64,000 nt of DNA, taken from positions 4,867,501-4,931,500 of the forward strand of contig NC_059399.1 in the NCBI RefSeq assembly GCF_905220565.1, read 5' to 3'. This document shows, piece after piece, positions 55,701 through 64,000 of this stretch (positions are counted from its first letter, which is position 1; each line of letters opens with the position of its first letter). The notes below the pieces were generated by a model. That model made no database searches and had not been told where the DNA came from. It saw nothing but the letters and a program-made list of their open reading frames with translations. Source of the DNA: Melitaea cinxia. Its lineage: Eukaryota; Arthropoda; Insecta; Lepidoptera; Nymphalidae. Position numbers and translations under genes: made by a program.

Positions 55701-58700
55701 TTGCATGTGTTTTCTGATTGTTTTTAACCGACTTCAAAAAAAGGAGGAGGTTACTCAATTCGACCGTATAAATATACCTATATCTTCTTTTATGTCTATG
55801 TATGTTTGGGGATAACTTCGTCGTTTATTAACTGATTTTGATAATTCTTTTTTTGTTGAAAAGGACATATCCCTGGTGTAGTACCATGATAGGGAAACCA
55901 GGATCTGATGATGGGATCCAAGAGAAATCGAGGGAAACGCGAAAATCCGCATAACTTTTTACTGAGTGTACCGATTTTGATAATTTTTAATTTATTCGAA
56001 AGCCGATGTTGTCACATTTAAATTTCATCGAGAACTGATTACTACTTTTGGATTAATCTTTGATAATGCGTATTTACTTGACTAATTTTTCGTCTACCTA
56101 CGTTGTATTACTTTTCGATATAATTGAAGTCGGTTTTTTCGTTTGCATTCAAACACGATTATTTGGTTTAGAAATTGCGCTTTAAATGAAAAATAAAAAC
56201 ACTTGATGAGAGCCCCCCCCCCTCCCATCGCGATTTGGATTTTTTTTGTCAATTGAAAAAATCGTAGTTATTTTGTGGCCCATTTTCCTTGTACAAAGGT
56301 ATTTTCCCAGGTAATGTACGTAAGCAATTGTTTCGGTTCTTATAAAATTGTATAAAGTAATTAAATACATATATTTAGCAAGTATTTAGCAAATTTTAAA
56401 CAAATCTGCTGATCTTAATAAAATAATTAATAATTTATTAAATGGCTACTTTTAAAACAATTCAGACGTAACTATTATAATTCAAGCGATGAACTGACTC
56501 AGCCTATAAACGTACACATACCTATAGAAGAGTTACATGAGACCTAATTTTACCACGTTGCCCCACTGCAGATTAGCGAATAATTTTCCTTTTCGTTTTC
56601 ACATTGAACAAATTATTAATATCGTAATATTGTGGTTTCTAGTTAAGAAAAATGGTATTTGATTTTACCCAAAAAGAATTAGCACCAAAGGCAGCAGAAA
56701 TAGATAGAGAAAATAACTTCAAAGAAATAAAAGACTTTTGGAAGAAGCTTGGCAATTTAGGACTTTTAGGTAAGCTGACTTGCTACATAAGGAAACTTGA
56801 CATGTGTAACTACATTAACAAAGCATAACCGTCCTGTTTAAGCTATGAAGAAAGAAAAGGTTAGCCCAAGTTTTATTCATTTATAACACAGCAATAAATA
56901 AATAGATATCACTTTTACTCCCCAAAGAACAAAAGACCTAATCTTTGTTTTGAAATAACGAATAGTTCTTAGTTTAATTTACTACCAAATTGTAGGTATA
57001 ACTGCAAATCCAGAATATGGTGGGACAGGCGGAAAATACTCTGATCACTGTGTCATCATGGAAGAGATCTCAAGGTAATTATGTGAAATATTCTTGGTTA
57101 TATAAGTATAGGTCAAGTACCTTCTTTTAAGTAGTATTAACAATTTATAGTAGTTTTTAACTAATTATAAAATTATAAATTTTTTTCGCAACAACCGCTC
57201 TGGTGCAGTTTGTAAAACTGGCGGTTTTCCTACATGGAGAAAAAGGCCTATGCACAGAAGTGGGATGTTGCAGGCTGAATCGTGATCATGACCGATTTTT
57301 TTTCGATTCTTTTATTCTCAAAACAGCCTAAAACGAATATATTCAATAACCACGTTTTGAAACTCTAAAATATATTTCGATATTATTTACAGAGCTTGCG
57401 GTGCAATTGCGTTATCGTATGGTGCGCATTCCAATTTATGTGTCAATCAAATAAACAGAAACGGAAATCATGAACAAAAGACTAAATATTTGCCAAAAGT
57501 AAGTTTCGACTGGGAAAGTAAGATTTTTTTTATGTTCACTTTCCTCAGTGTAAGCTTTAACAAAATCTTTGATTTTACTTATTAATTTTTTCTATTTACA
57601 TCTATGTTATTATAGTTTTACCCGTTTTAAGTTTAGTACCATCAGATTAGATATCTCATTGACCCTTTTGCCTATTTTATTTCTGAATAGTATACAGTGT
57701 AGAAATATAAATGACTTAATGAATAGTTGTAGATTATCAATTTCATGCCAATTTTTATCATTATATTAATAGTATGGTCTAACACACTCGTCACTCTCAC
57801 GATGAAAAATATTACCTTTCTAATATAATTTATTTTTCAGTTATGTTCAGGAGAACATATAGGAGCTCTAGCGATGTCTGAACCAGGTTCAGGCAGCGAC
57901 GTAGTCTCAATGAAATTACGCGCTGACAAAAAAGGCGATTATTATATCCTTAATGGAAACAAATTCTGGATAACTAATGGAGCTGACGCTGATGTGTTAG
58001 TGGTAAGAAAAATAAACTTTTTGGATAAGCTACCTAAACCATAATCATAAAATAATTAAGTCAAACGTAGACCTACGAAACTATAAAGATATCATACGAC
58101 TTAGGTACATTTTTTTTTTAATTTAAGGTCTATGCAAAAACTAGTCAAACGAATAAACCGCAACATAGCATATCAGCTTTTCTAATAGAAAAGGATTTCC
58201 CTGGATTCTCGACGGCGCAAAAATTAGATAAACTTGGTATGAGAGGATCGAGCACCGGTGAATTGGTTTTTGAAGACTGCAAGGTAATTTAACGTTTCAA
58301 TAAGATTAGAAATGTTTTAGAACTGCCTATTTTGTAATTCTGTTTTTATCTATTTATGTCCACTCCCATTCCCCAATTAGATACTTAATTATTAAATATA
58401 GTTTTGTACTTATATATATTAGATTTATTCTTCTGCTACATGGAGAAAGAAGCCTATCCCCAGCAGATGGATAGTACAGGATGAATCGTTGTAACTATGC
58501 CATTCAAAGAACTCTGCCAAAAACTTTGTCTACGGTAATTAATGCAGTAAGGAATTGTTCAATTAATGAAACCATTCACATTTAAGCGTTGGTGTCATAG
58601 TAGTATATTTATAGAAATTCGTACCAGAAAGACCGCTGCATGCGCATGAATGACGTATTTCCCAAAGGGCGTAGGCGATCACTTGGAACGACGTCCTGCC

Positions 58701-61700
58701 ATCTGATAGCATTATTTGTTATCTATTTATGGCTTTACGTGTGAATGCATGAATAATGAACATATTAAATACACAGTGTTTTAAATACGTCAATTTTGTT
58801 CAACAAATTGCTCTAAGCTAAGGCTATCTTATTTAAAAAAGTGGCAATTTAACAAACGAAGTTAACATTTCATAATGGATTTATCTTCTTTGGCAGGTGC
58901 CGGCAGCAAATTTGTTAGGTGAGGAAAATAAAGGAGTCTATGTTCTTATGTCCGGATTAGATCTGGAGAGATTAGTGTTAGCAGCTGGACCAGTAGGCCT
59001 TATGCAGGCAGCTATAGATAGCGCGTTCGAATATGCGCACACAAGGAAACAGTTTGGACAACGCATTGGAGAATTTCAACTTTTACAGGTAATATGATTG
59101 TATTTTTTTCGCAATAAATTGTTAATTGTATCTAATAATTCTAGTGTATTTATGCAATATCAATTACAATAATTGTTGCAATGTTAAACAAGGAAGAACT
59201 GGGAATCAAAGAAACACATTGTTTGATGCAAGTCTTTCCTAAGATCTCTTCAAATGTTATATTTTTGATGTTGTCTGATTTTACCGCTGGCAGTACGACT
59301 TGACACACATTGTTCTTTTAAATACTTTTAATATTATCTTAGTAAGTACTAATTTATATCATAAAATAAAGTATTTATTTATTATTATTATTATCTTGAA
59401 AAGATTCTTAACGATAAAGTTCCGTAGAAAAATAAGACAGAGATAAAAAATAGATGTTAAAATAACCGAAAGAAATATATGTATATATAAATAAATAAAT
59501 TAAAAATAAATATCCACACAATACACACATCGTCGTCTGTTCCTAAAGTAATCCAATAAAAGTTGTGTTATCGGAACAGCAGACTGGTATAGTTACTAAT
59601 TTTTTTTTCGATAAACATACTTTTACGTAATAACATACATAAATATATAAATAAATATTTATATTACACCCAGGGTGGGAATCGAACCCACAACCCTCGG
59701 AGCAGAAAGCAGGGTCACTACAAACTGCTTCAACGGGCTAGGCAATATATATGTGCGTGTCTTGAGATTGGTGTTTTTTTATTTTATTTGACGTAACAAG
59801 CCTAATACAACAAACTATAAAATAGATTTCACTCCATAGTCGTAACATAAGTATTTAATAATAAACAAAACGTTAATCACAGTACGTTTATATTAGGTAC
59901 ATCCTCATTCACAAATACTTAACTTGCTAGTAACTCGCTTAAGTTAGTATGGTTGAATACTCTACTCTTTACATTTTAATTGATTCATAGTGGATGTGCC
60001 TAAGAAGCGAAAGCACCTATCGAGTAGGTACCTATGTAGAATCGTAGATGTAAGACAGTTGTTGAATAACGAACATGGATTTAATACGTGACGTCTTAAT
60101 AACTATTACATAAATAATGCCCTTTGTAAGCTACACCGAATGTCAGTTTATTATAGGTAGGTACCTACTTATTGATATGCACTCTTAACAATTGCGCTAA
60201 TTATATTAATTAATTTGCCTTAGATCTGCTCTACTTATTTCCTTCTTTCAAGTTCAAGCATATAAAACCTTGCACCTAGCTGTATATATAAGTATGATGA
60301 CCGGTAGGTACCTAAGTACTTGAAACTGTTGTACCTATCTACTACCTGTGTGTAAGACGCCTATTCTATCAGGGCCTTTTACACGTAGGGGAACACCGGG
60401 CAAGATGGGGTAGTTAAGGTTTAAAGCTCCAGAAATCGTAGGGGTTCATGGTTTCATAATCATATTTATTCTTAATCAGGCTTGTAGTTATCAATCTTAC
60501 ATATTAAATTCAAATCAGGAACACAGCACCATAGAATTGTTAATAATATAACAAAATGTAAAATATGACATATCACCCCATCATGCCCGATAGGTCGGGT
60601 AAGATGGGGTGGGCCTAATGGGCAAGATGGGGTATAGCCATTCTCTCGACTATTCAGGAGTGCAGAACTCGCAAATGAATGTTGCTTCGGCATCATTATC
60701 ATCCACTCCTGCGCAGCCATAATGTAACCATTTACCACAAGAAGAATAAGCAATCCAACCTTTCTTGGAGTCGAAATATAATCCTGTAGAATGTAGGCAT
60801 GGAGTGTTTTCGGTTTCAACATCACTCTTTTCAGAAGACGACTGTCTAATACGTTTCTTTGAATTATATTTCTTTGTGGCTTTAGTCTTGAAATAGGTTT
60901 TGTTTCTCTTCCTTTTTCTGTTTTTGCTCCTTTTTTCTCTGTCTGATTTCCTTGTTTTGCTTTTTTAACTTTTCTGTCACATTTTTTTAAATTCTTCTAA
61001 CTTAACTCTTAACAACTTCTGTTTATAGGGTGAAGAGGTTATGATAGTAGTTTTACCGCGTTTTTTCGTCACTTTTAATGTCTTCTTGGTCACTGGAAGA
61101 GGCAATAGTTGCTTTGGGCTGGCTAATGCACTAAATTAGGCCAATCAAATTTAAATATGTGTTAATTTCAGTTGTACTATTTTTCACAACTTTTGAAGTA
61201 GCAGGATCTGTAACAACAACTGCAGTGCTCGTTGCTGTTGTTGTAAGAGGTGCTGCCACAGTATCTACAGTTAAAAAAAAAACCGATTTCTATGTGTAGT
61301 AAATAATCCATCAAGCTCATCCTCTTCTTCTTTTTGCGAAAATACTGGTACCCAAAGGTACCTTTACATTCTTTTTTAGCCTTTTTTACCTTTCATTCCA
61401 ATGTAGTTTGTGGGACTAAGAAAAATTTTGCAGCCAATATATATCCCATTTCTCGCTTCAAAACAACTTCTATCGCTTTATTCAGTGCTTCCCTTGACCG
61501 TTTTCCTCTTCCTGAGTTTCTTTTATAAACATATATGACTTTCTTTAAATATAAACCATCCTAAAACAATATATAAAAAAATATAAATAATCAAAATCGT
61601 GTCAGGCAATATGGGGTATCAGATACCCCATCTTGCCCGTTGATTCGTTTTAAAATTAATATTCAAACAAAAAAAAATTGAATAATGTTTCATAACAAAA

Positions 61701-62661
61701 CAAGTTATTACCTGTTACTGCAATGTACTGTAGATAGGATTAACCGAGGTGCCGCTTAAAATTCACCAAATACAAGTTTCATGCACTACGAAACGTACAT
61801 ATAAGAAATTTTAATACGAACAAACGAAATCTACTTTTCGACGATAACTAAAACAAATGAATAGCCGCCATGTTAGTACTCGTGTGACTAAGAGCTGTCG
61901 TGGCGGCCAGTAGCGAGATGGCAGAGCGAATGAGATTGATCAATTTAAATCACCTGAAAAGCCTGATGCCCCGTCTTGCCCACCACCCCGTCTTGCCCGG
62001 TGTTCCCCTACCTATATACTACCACTAAATATATCACAAAGTGGAGTTTAAGTGTCCAATAAGGCCCATTGATATTTCTTTACCTTAAAAAAGCTAAAAT
62101 ATGCATTGTTAACATGGACTACGAAACATCATACTACGAGTCTGGAGCGTAGTCCAAACGCAAGCGAACATAATAAAGTATAACGGGAATAAATTGCGAG
62201 TAACGTTTAAGGATTGGTTGCTAAACTTTAAAAAAATACTAGTGAAAATCGTATACCTGCGTATTTATTTAAAATCTTTAGGTATTCACAATTATTAAAT
62301 CAATAGGTGGCCAAATAGAAATTAAAAAACTTTACTGGCTGGGATCCACTTTAGTGGACACCATTTACATTTCATGCAGGCCAAATAAAATTGATTCCAA
62401 TATTTATATACGTAGACCACTTGGGGAAACTAGTGTTGTACATTATGCTATGTCTATACCGAAATTGTTAATGATTGATATATTTGTTGAAGGGCAAAAT
62501 GGCAGATATGTATACGACGTTGAGCGCTTGTCGAAGCTACTTATACAACGTGGCGAAAGCATGCGATGAAGGACACGTGAACAGCAAAGACTGCGCTGGT
62601 GTCATTCTATATTGTGCAGAAAAAGCAACACAAGTTGCTCTTGATGCTATTCAAATTCTAG
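52701..62661 (+). CDS. Ivd: Isovaleryl-CoA dehydrogenase, exons 1-8 (3' end outside)
   Basis: This FAD-dependent mitochondrial matrix enzyme converts isovaleryl-CoA to 3-methylcrotonyl-CoA in leucine breakdown and passes electrons to ETF. Exons: 52701-52826, 56643-56769, 56996-57074, 57393-57498, 57841-58002, 58128-58283, 58897-59088 and 62493-62661. All junctions are GT/AG and phases agree, giving 372 residues plus one base. The basic leader MTLRFTQVKSLLSKC is followed by IDEHIFGLNSEQQQ, LSYGAHSNLCVNQI, GALAMSEPGSGSDVVSMKL and FWITNGADADVLVVYAKT. The IVD-specific SGLDLERLVLA carries the catalytic Glu276. Then come RKQFGQRIGEFQLLQGKMAD and YNVAKACDEGH. The final part (FAD-binding GGNGY and GTSEVRR regions) is not in the window after a GTAACT donor. 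The ATG at 52701 is chosen over an upstream in-frame TTG. No lesions are seen. Confidence 0.94.
52827..54190. other. Ivd intron 1, first part
   Basis: Mostly AT-rich. A Helitron-like remnant (GACTAGCTAGCAGTTGCCCA and on) lies at 52966-53040, and an (AAAT)n run at 53803-53835. Nothing else is recognised. Confidence 0.5.
54430..55060 (+). repeat. Composite inverted-repeat region in Ivd intron 1
   Basis: 54597-54619 and 54888-54912 are inverted (CGTACCATTTGC versus GCAAGTGGTACG). 54909-55044 is an imperfect 135-bp palindrome (GTTTATGCAACTG ... GGGTATTAAAACAC ... GTGTTTTAATACCC ... CAGTTGCATACAC). Upstream at 54440-54560 the words GCGTAGCGAGGG and GCGAAGCGAGGG recur. Confidence 0.7.
55037..55586 (-). 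mobile_element. Remnant element with tyrosine-recombinase-like ORF
   Basis: ACTACTTTATCTTCACTAATG at 55037 is inverted as CATTAGTGTAGATAAAGTA at 55568-55586. Between them a minus-strand ORF starts at 55333 (MDSDDDICTPPDILELATKL, LLPEKSRKLYEKEYNNL), resembling the N-terminal SAM-like region of tyrosine-recombinase proteins in insect transposons (Crypton-like). After about 42 residues it becomes unrelated and stops at 55151, an internal deletion. Upstream of the start is a GC-rich patch with CCAATGAGAGCGCAGCTGCG. The family assignment is from memory of motif style. Confidence 0.4.
55728..56137 (+). mobile_element. AACCGACTTCAA element, complete copy
   Basis: Terminal inverted repeats AACCGACTTCAA and TTGAAGTCGGTT bound about 410 bp with GGTTACTCAATTCGACC, GATCTGATGATGGGATCC and CGTCTACCTACGTTGTATTA. 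This is the reference copy for the partial ones at 8516, 15515, 20560 and 33545. It has no ORF, so it is a MITE or a very short non-autonomous element. In Ivd intron 1. Confidence 0.85.
57188..57285 (+). repeat. SINE with internal deletion
   Basis: The head CAACCGCTCTGGTGCAGTTT is joined directly to the tail CCTACATGGAGAAAAAGGCC and GGATGTTGCAGGCTGAATCG. It lies in Ivd intron 3. Confidence 0.75.
58428..58492 (+). repeat. SINE tail fragment
   Basis: TTCTGCTACATGGAGAAAGA, CCCCAGCAGATGG and TAGTACAGGATGAATCG match the SINE tail. In Ivd intron 6. Confidence 0.65.
59640..59745 (-). repeat. tRNA-like SINE head
   Basis: The minus strand has ATTGCCTAGCCCGTTGAAGC and a B box TGTGGGTTCGATTCCCACC, followed by ATAAATATTTATTTATATA. 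It is tRNA-derived but lacks a full cloverleaf. In Ivd intron 7. Confidence 0.6.
59880..60380. repeat. Cluster of GTAGGTACCTA-type words
   Basis: TAGGTAC, GTAGGTACCTATG, GGTAGGTACCTAC, GGTAGGTACCTAAG and GTACCTATCTACTACC occur within 500 bp of Ivd intron 7. They are palindromic in core and irregularly spaced. Confidence 0.5.
60388..62008 (-). mobile_element. Collapsed pogo-like DNA transposon
   Basis: TIR GGGGAACACCGGGCAAGATG at 60388 and its inverted match (one A/G change) ending at 62008 are each bordered by TA (60386-60387, 62009-62010), the TA duplication of the Tc1/mariner/pogo group. Extra copies of GGGCAAGATGGGGT occur inside both ends (60595-60640, 61630-61642). The 1621-bp element keeps only the C-terminal part of a transposase on the minus strand and interrupts Ivd intron 7. 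Confidence 0.8.
60681..61150 (-). pseudogene. Pogo-like transposase remnant, C-terminal PHD-like finger
   Basis: Minus-strand frames give ASPKQLLPLPVTKKTLKV and KRGKTTIITSSPYKQKL. A stop or shift follows, then a Lys/Arg-rich stretch and a Cys/His finger: KKGWIAYSSCGKWLHYGCAG, then ATFICEFCTPE and a stop at about 60678-60680. This layout is typical of insect pogo/jerky-like transposases with a terminal PHD-like finger. The first Cys of the finger's CxxC appears replaced (YSSC). The DNA-binding and DDE domains are missing, so it is dead. Confidence 0.65.
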
Positions 62662-62675
62662 GTAACTTTTTTATT

Positions 62676-62803
62676 TTGTACGATTTTATTTTTGTGTTAC
62701 CCACACATTAGGAAATTCTAAACATTTTTTAATATCATATCAAAAATCGACCGTTCCAGCGGGGATCGAACCTGCATATCCGACTGACCGTGTCGGTGCT
62801 CTT
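62676..62803 (-). repeat. tRNA-like SINE, family B, truncated
   Basis: GATTTTATTTTTGTG, ACCCACACATTAGG, CATATCAAAAATCGACCG and CCAGCGGGGATCGAACCTGC match 18130-18278; the 5' head is cut short. It begins 15 bp after Ivd exon 8. Confidence 0.75.
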
Positions 62804-62875
62804 ACTTTTTATATTATTTATGTTGTTTTAAATTAGATTTAAACATAAATAAAAAATTATCTTCTTTTTGTTGTA

Positions 62876-63145
62876 CAACGACGCCGACAAACAAGCGTAC
62901 AGCTTACCTGATGATAAGCCACTACGCAGCCTATAGACTGCAAAACTAGAAGCATTGCAAGCGCGTTGCCGACTCCTACCCACTATCCCCCCAGTAGTTC
63001 TGATCATCTTACTCACCACAGGAACACAACGCTGCTTTGAAGTAGTATTATTTAGCTGCGATCTTCTGTAAGGCCGAGGTACTTCCCCAGTCGAGCTGCT
63101 CTAGATTTTGAGCTAGATGTTTCTTGCTCTGCCCTACCTTTGATG
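62876..63145 (+). repeat. Family C interspersed repeat
   Basis: ACAAACAAGCGTACAGCTTA, GTTGCCGACTCCTACCC, GGAACACAACGCTGCTTTGA, GATCTTCTGTAAGGCCGAGG and TAGATTTTGAGCTAGATGTTT match the family order of the 9668 copy. Confidence 0.8.
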
Positions 63146-63173
63146 TATTTTATTATAATAATATCCTTTTAAA

Positions 63174-63931
63174 AAAAATAGGTAAAAAAACTTTTTAAGT
63201 TAAACGGTTTTATGTTAAACATACATTGCAATGTTTAAGATAAATGTACTAAAAACCAAAAAATAATAAAATAGATACAGTCGTGGGAATTATAAACATA
63301 TGCATAGACTAGACTAAAATAAAACCGTGGGGCACGTCAATTGTCTACAATCGTTGATTAAAATGTTTGTTTTGTAATGATACACTATAATTAGGCAGTT
63401 GTTCAACCGACAACGATGGACGTGTGATAAGTAGGGCTAGAATGTGGAAACAAGCTAGCAAGCTCGATTATAAGCGAGTTTTAGGGTTTCATAGTGGTGA
63501 GCGAGTAGTACTTTTATCATATGTTTTGTCGATTAAAGACAAACTACGAGCAGTGAAACGATTCCTCGCCAGCCAGCAGTGTGAATGTCCAACGATAAAC
63601 TAGTTGAAACATCTCTTTTATTTACATGGAGTGTATAACTATTGGAATTTCCATGAGCAAGAAAATAGTAAGTAATTTCCTCACCGTCTGCGGGCCAACT
63701 GCCTATTTTAACGACGAATTAAACGATTCTTCTATCGCACATTAAGTCGATAATTTGTAGACAATTGACGTGCCCCACGGTTTTATTTTAGTCTAGTCTA
63801 TGCATATGTTTATAATTCCCACGACTGTATCTATTTTATTATTTTTTGGTTTTTAGTACATTTATCTTAAACATTGCAATGTATGTTTAACATAAAACCG
63901 TTTAACTTAAAAAGTTTTTTTACCTATTTTT
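63174..63931 (+). mobile_element. Foldback element with 176-bp inverted arms
   Basis: 63174-63350 is repeated in reverse complement at 63755-63931 with essentially no difference that I can see (ends AAAAATAGGTAAAAAAACTT; inner ends TTGACGTGCCCCACGG). A unique spacer of about 400 bp has no ORF. Near-identical arms suggest a recent insertion. No target duplication is obvious in the AT-rich flanks. Confidence 0.88.
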
Positions 63932-64000
63932 ATTTTCTAGTTTTTAGTTTTTATTTCGCATTCTGTTTAATTCATTTAGTGCTTCATTATTGCAAGGCCC

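Noticed and set aside
60472..60825. 117-codon minus-strand open frame
   Set aside because: It is an out-of-frame shadow of the transposase C-terminus, whose real frame carries the Cys/His finger.
1..64000. CRISPR arrays, operons or a bacterial defence-type system
   Set aside because: Eukaryotic intron-exon genes throughout; the only tandem array (7962-8515) has no spacer structure.

Overview
This is eukaryotic, insect and most probably lepidopteran DNA: AT-rich, intron-containing genes with GT/AG junctions, buried in interspersed repeats. The repeats include Helitron-like elements ending in CTAG next to T, tRNA-derived SINEs, elements with AACCGACTTCAA ends, and RTE, CR1/Jockey-type and RNase H-bearing LINEs. 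No bacterial features, operons or CRISPR arrays are present.

Three host genes are well supported. (1) The 5' half of Gps2 (G protein pathway suppressor 2, a subunit of the NCoR/SMRT-HDAC3 corepressor) lies on the minus strand at 9281-11246 in four coding exons; the 3' half is not seen. (2) A complete gene for the bifunctional PAPS synthase (Papss; APS kinase plus ATP sulfurylase) lies on the plus strand at 22406-48617. All 15 coding exons join in phase to give 640 residues and a stop. (3) Isovaleryl-CoA dehydrogenase (Ivd) lies on the plus strand at 52701-62661. Eight coding exons with a mitochondrial leader are present; the C-terminal part lies past the right edge or is missing. A weak candidate gene start is at 15026-15302. 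A frameshifted minus-strand coding-like relic is at 20921-21223.

Layout. 1-1620: relics of a Helitron-type ORF and an RTE LINE. 1648-7523: a MITE with 155-bp inverted ends, split by a full-length, apparently intact two-ORF LINE with a 14-bp target duplication. 7560-8810: SINEs and a 130-bp tandem array built from part of an AACCGACTTCAA element. 8810-11290: Gps2. 12180-15000: SINE, Helitron-like element, AT-rich DNA. 15500-17840: a 5'-truncated LINE nested in another AACCGACTTCAA element. 17840-22400: repeats and the relic. 22400-48970: Papss with many MITEs, Helitron-like elements and SINEs in its introns. 49000-52700: intergenic MITEs and SINEs. 52700-62661: Ivd, whose introns hold a tyrosine-recombinase-like relic and a collapsed pogo-like transposon. 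62662-64000: SINE copies and a 758-bp foldback element with 176-bp arms.

The three genes act separately: transcriptional corepression, sulfate activation for sulfation, and mitochondrial leucine catabolism. I found no multi-gene novel system. The most unusual items are a TIR element in Papss intron 10 with dense GTCRTATA motifs, a decayed duplicate of Papss exon 13, a SINE fused to the 3' splice site of Papss exon 10, and several nested or foldback elements.
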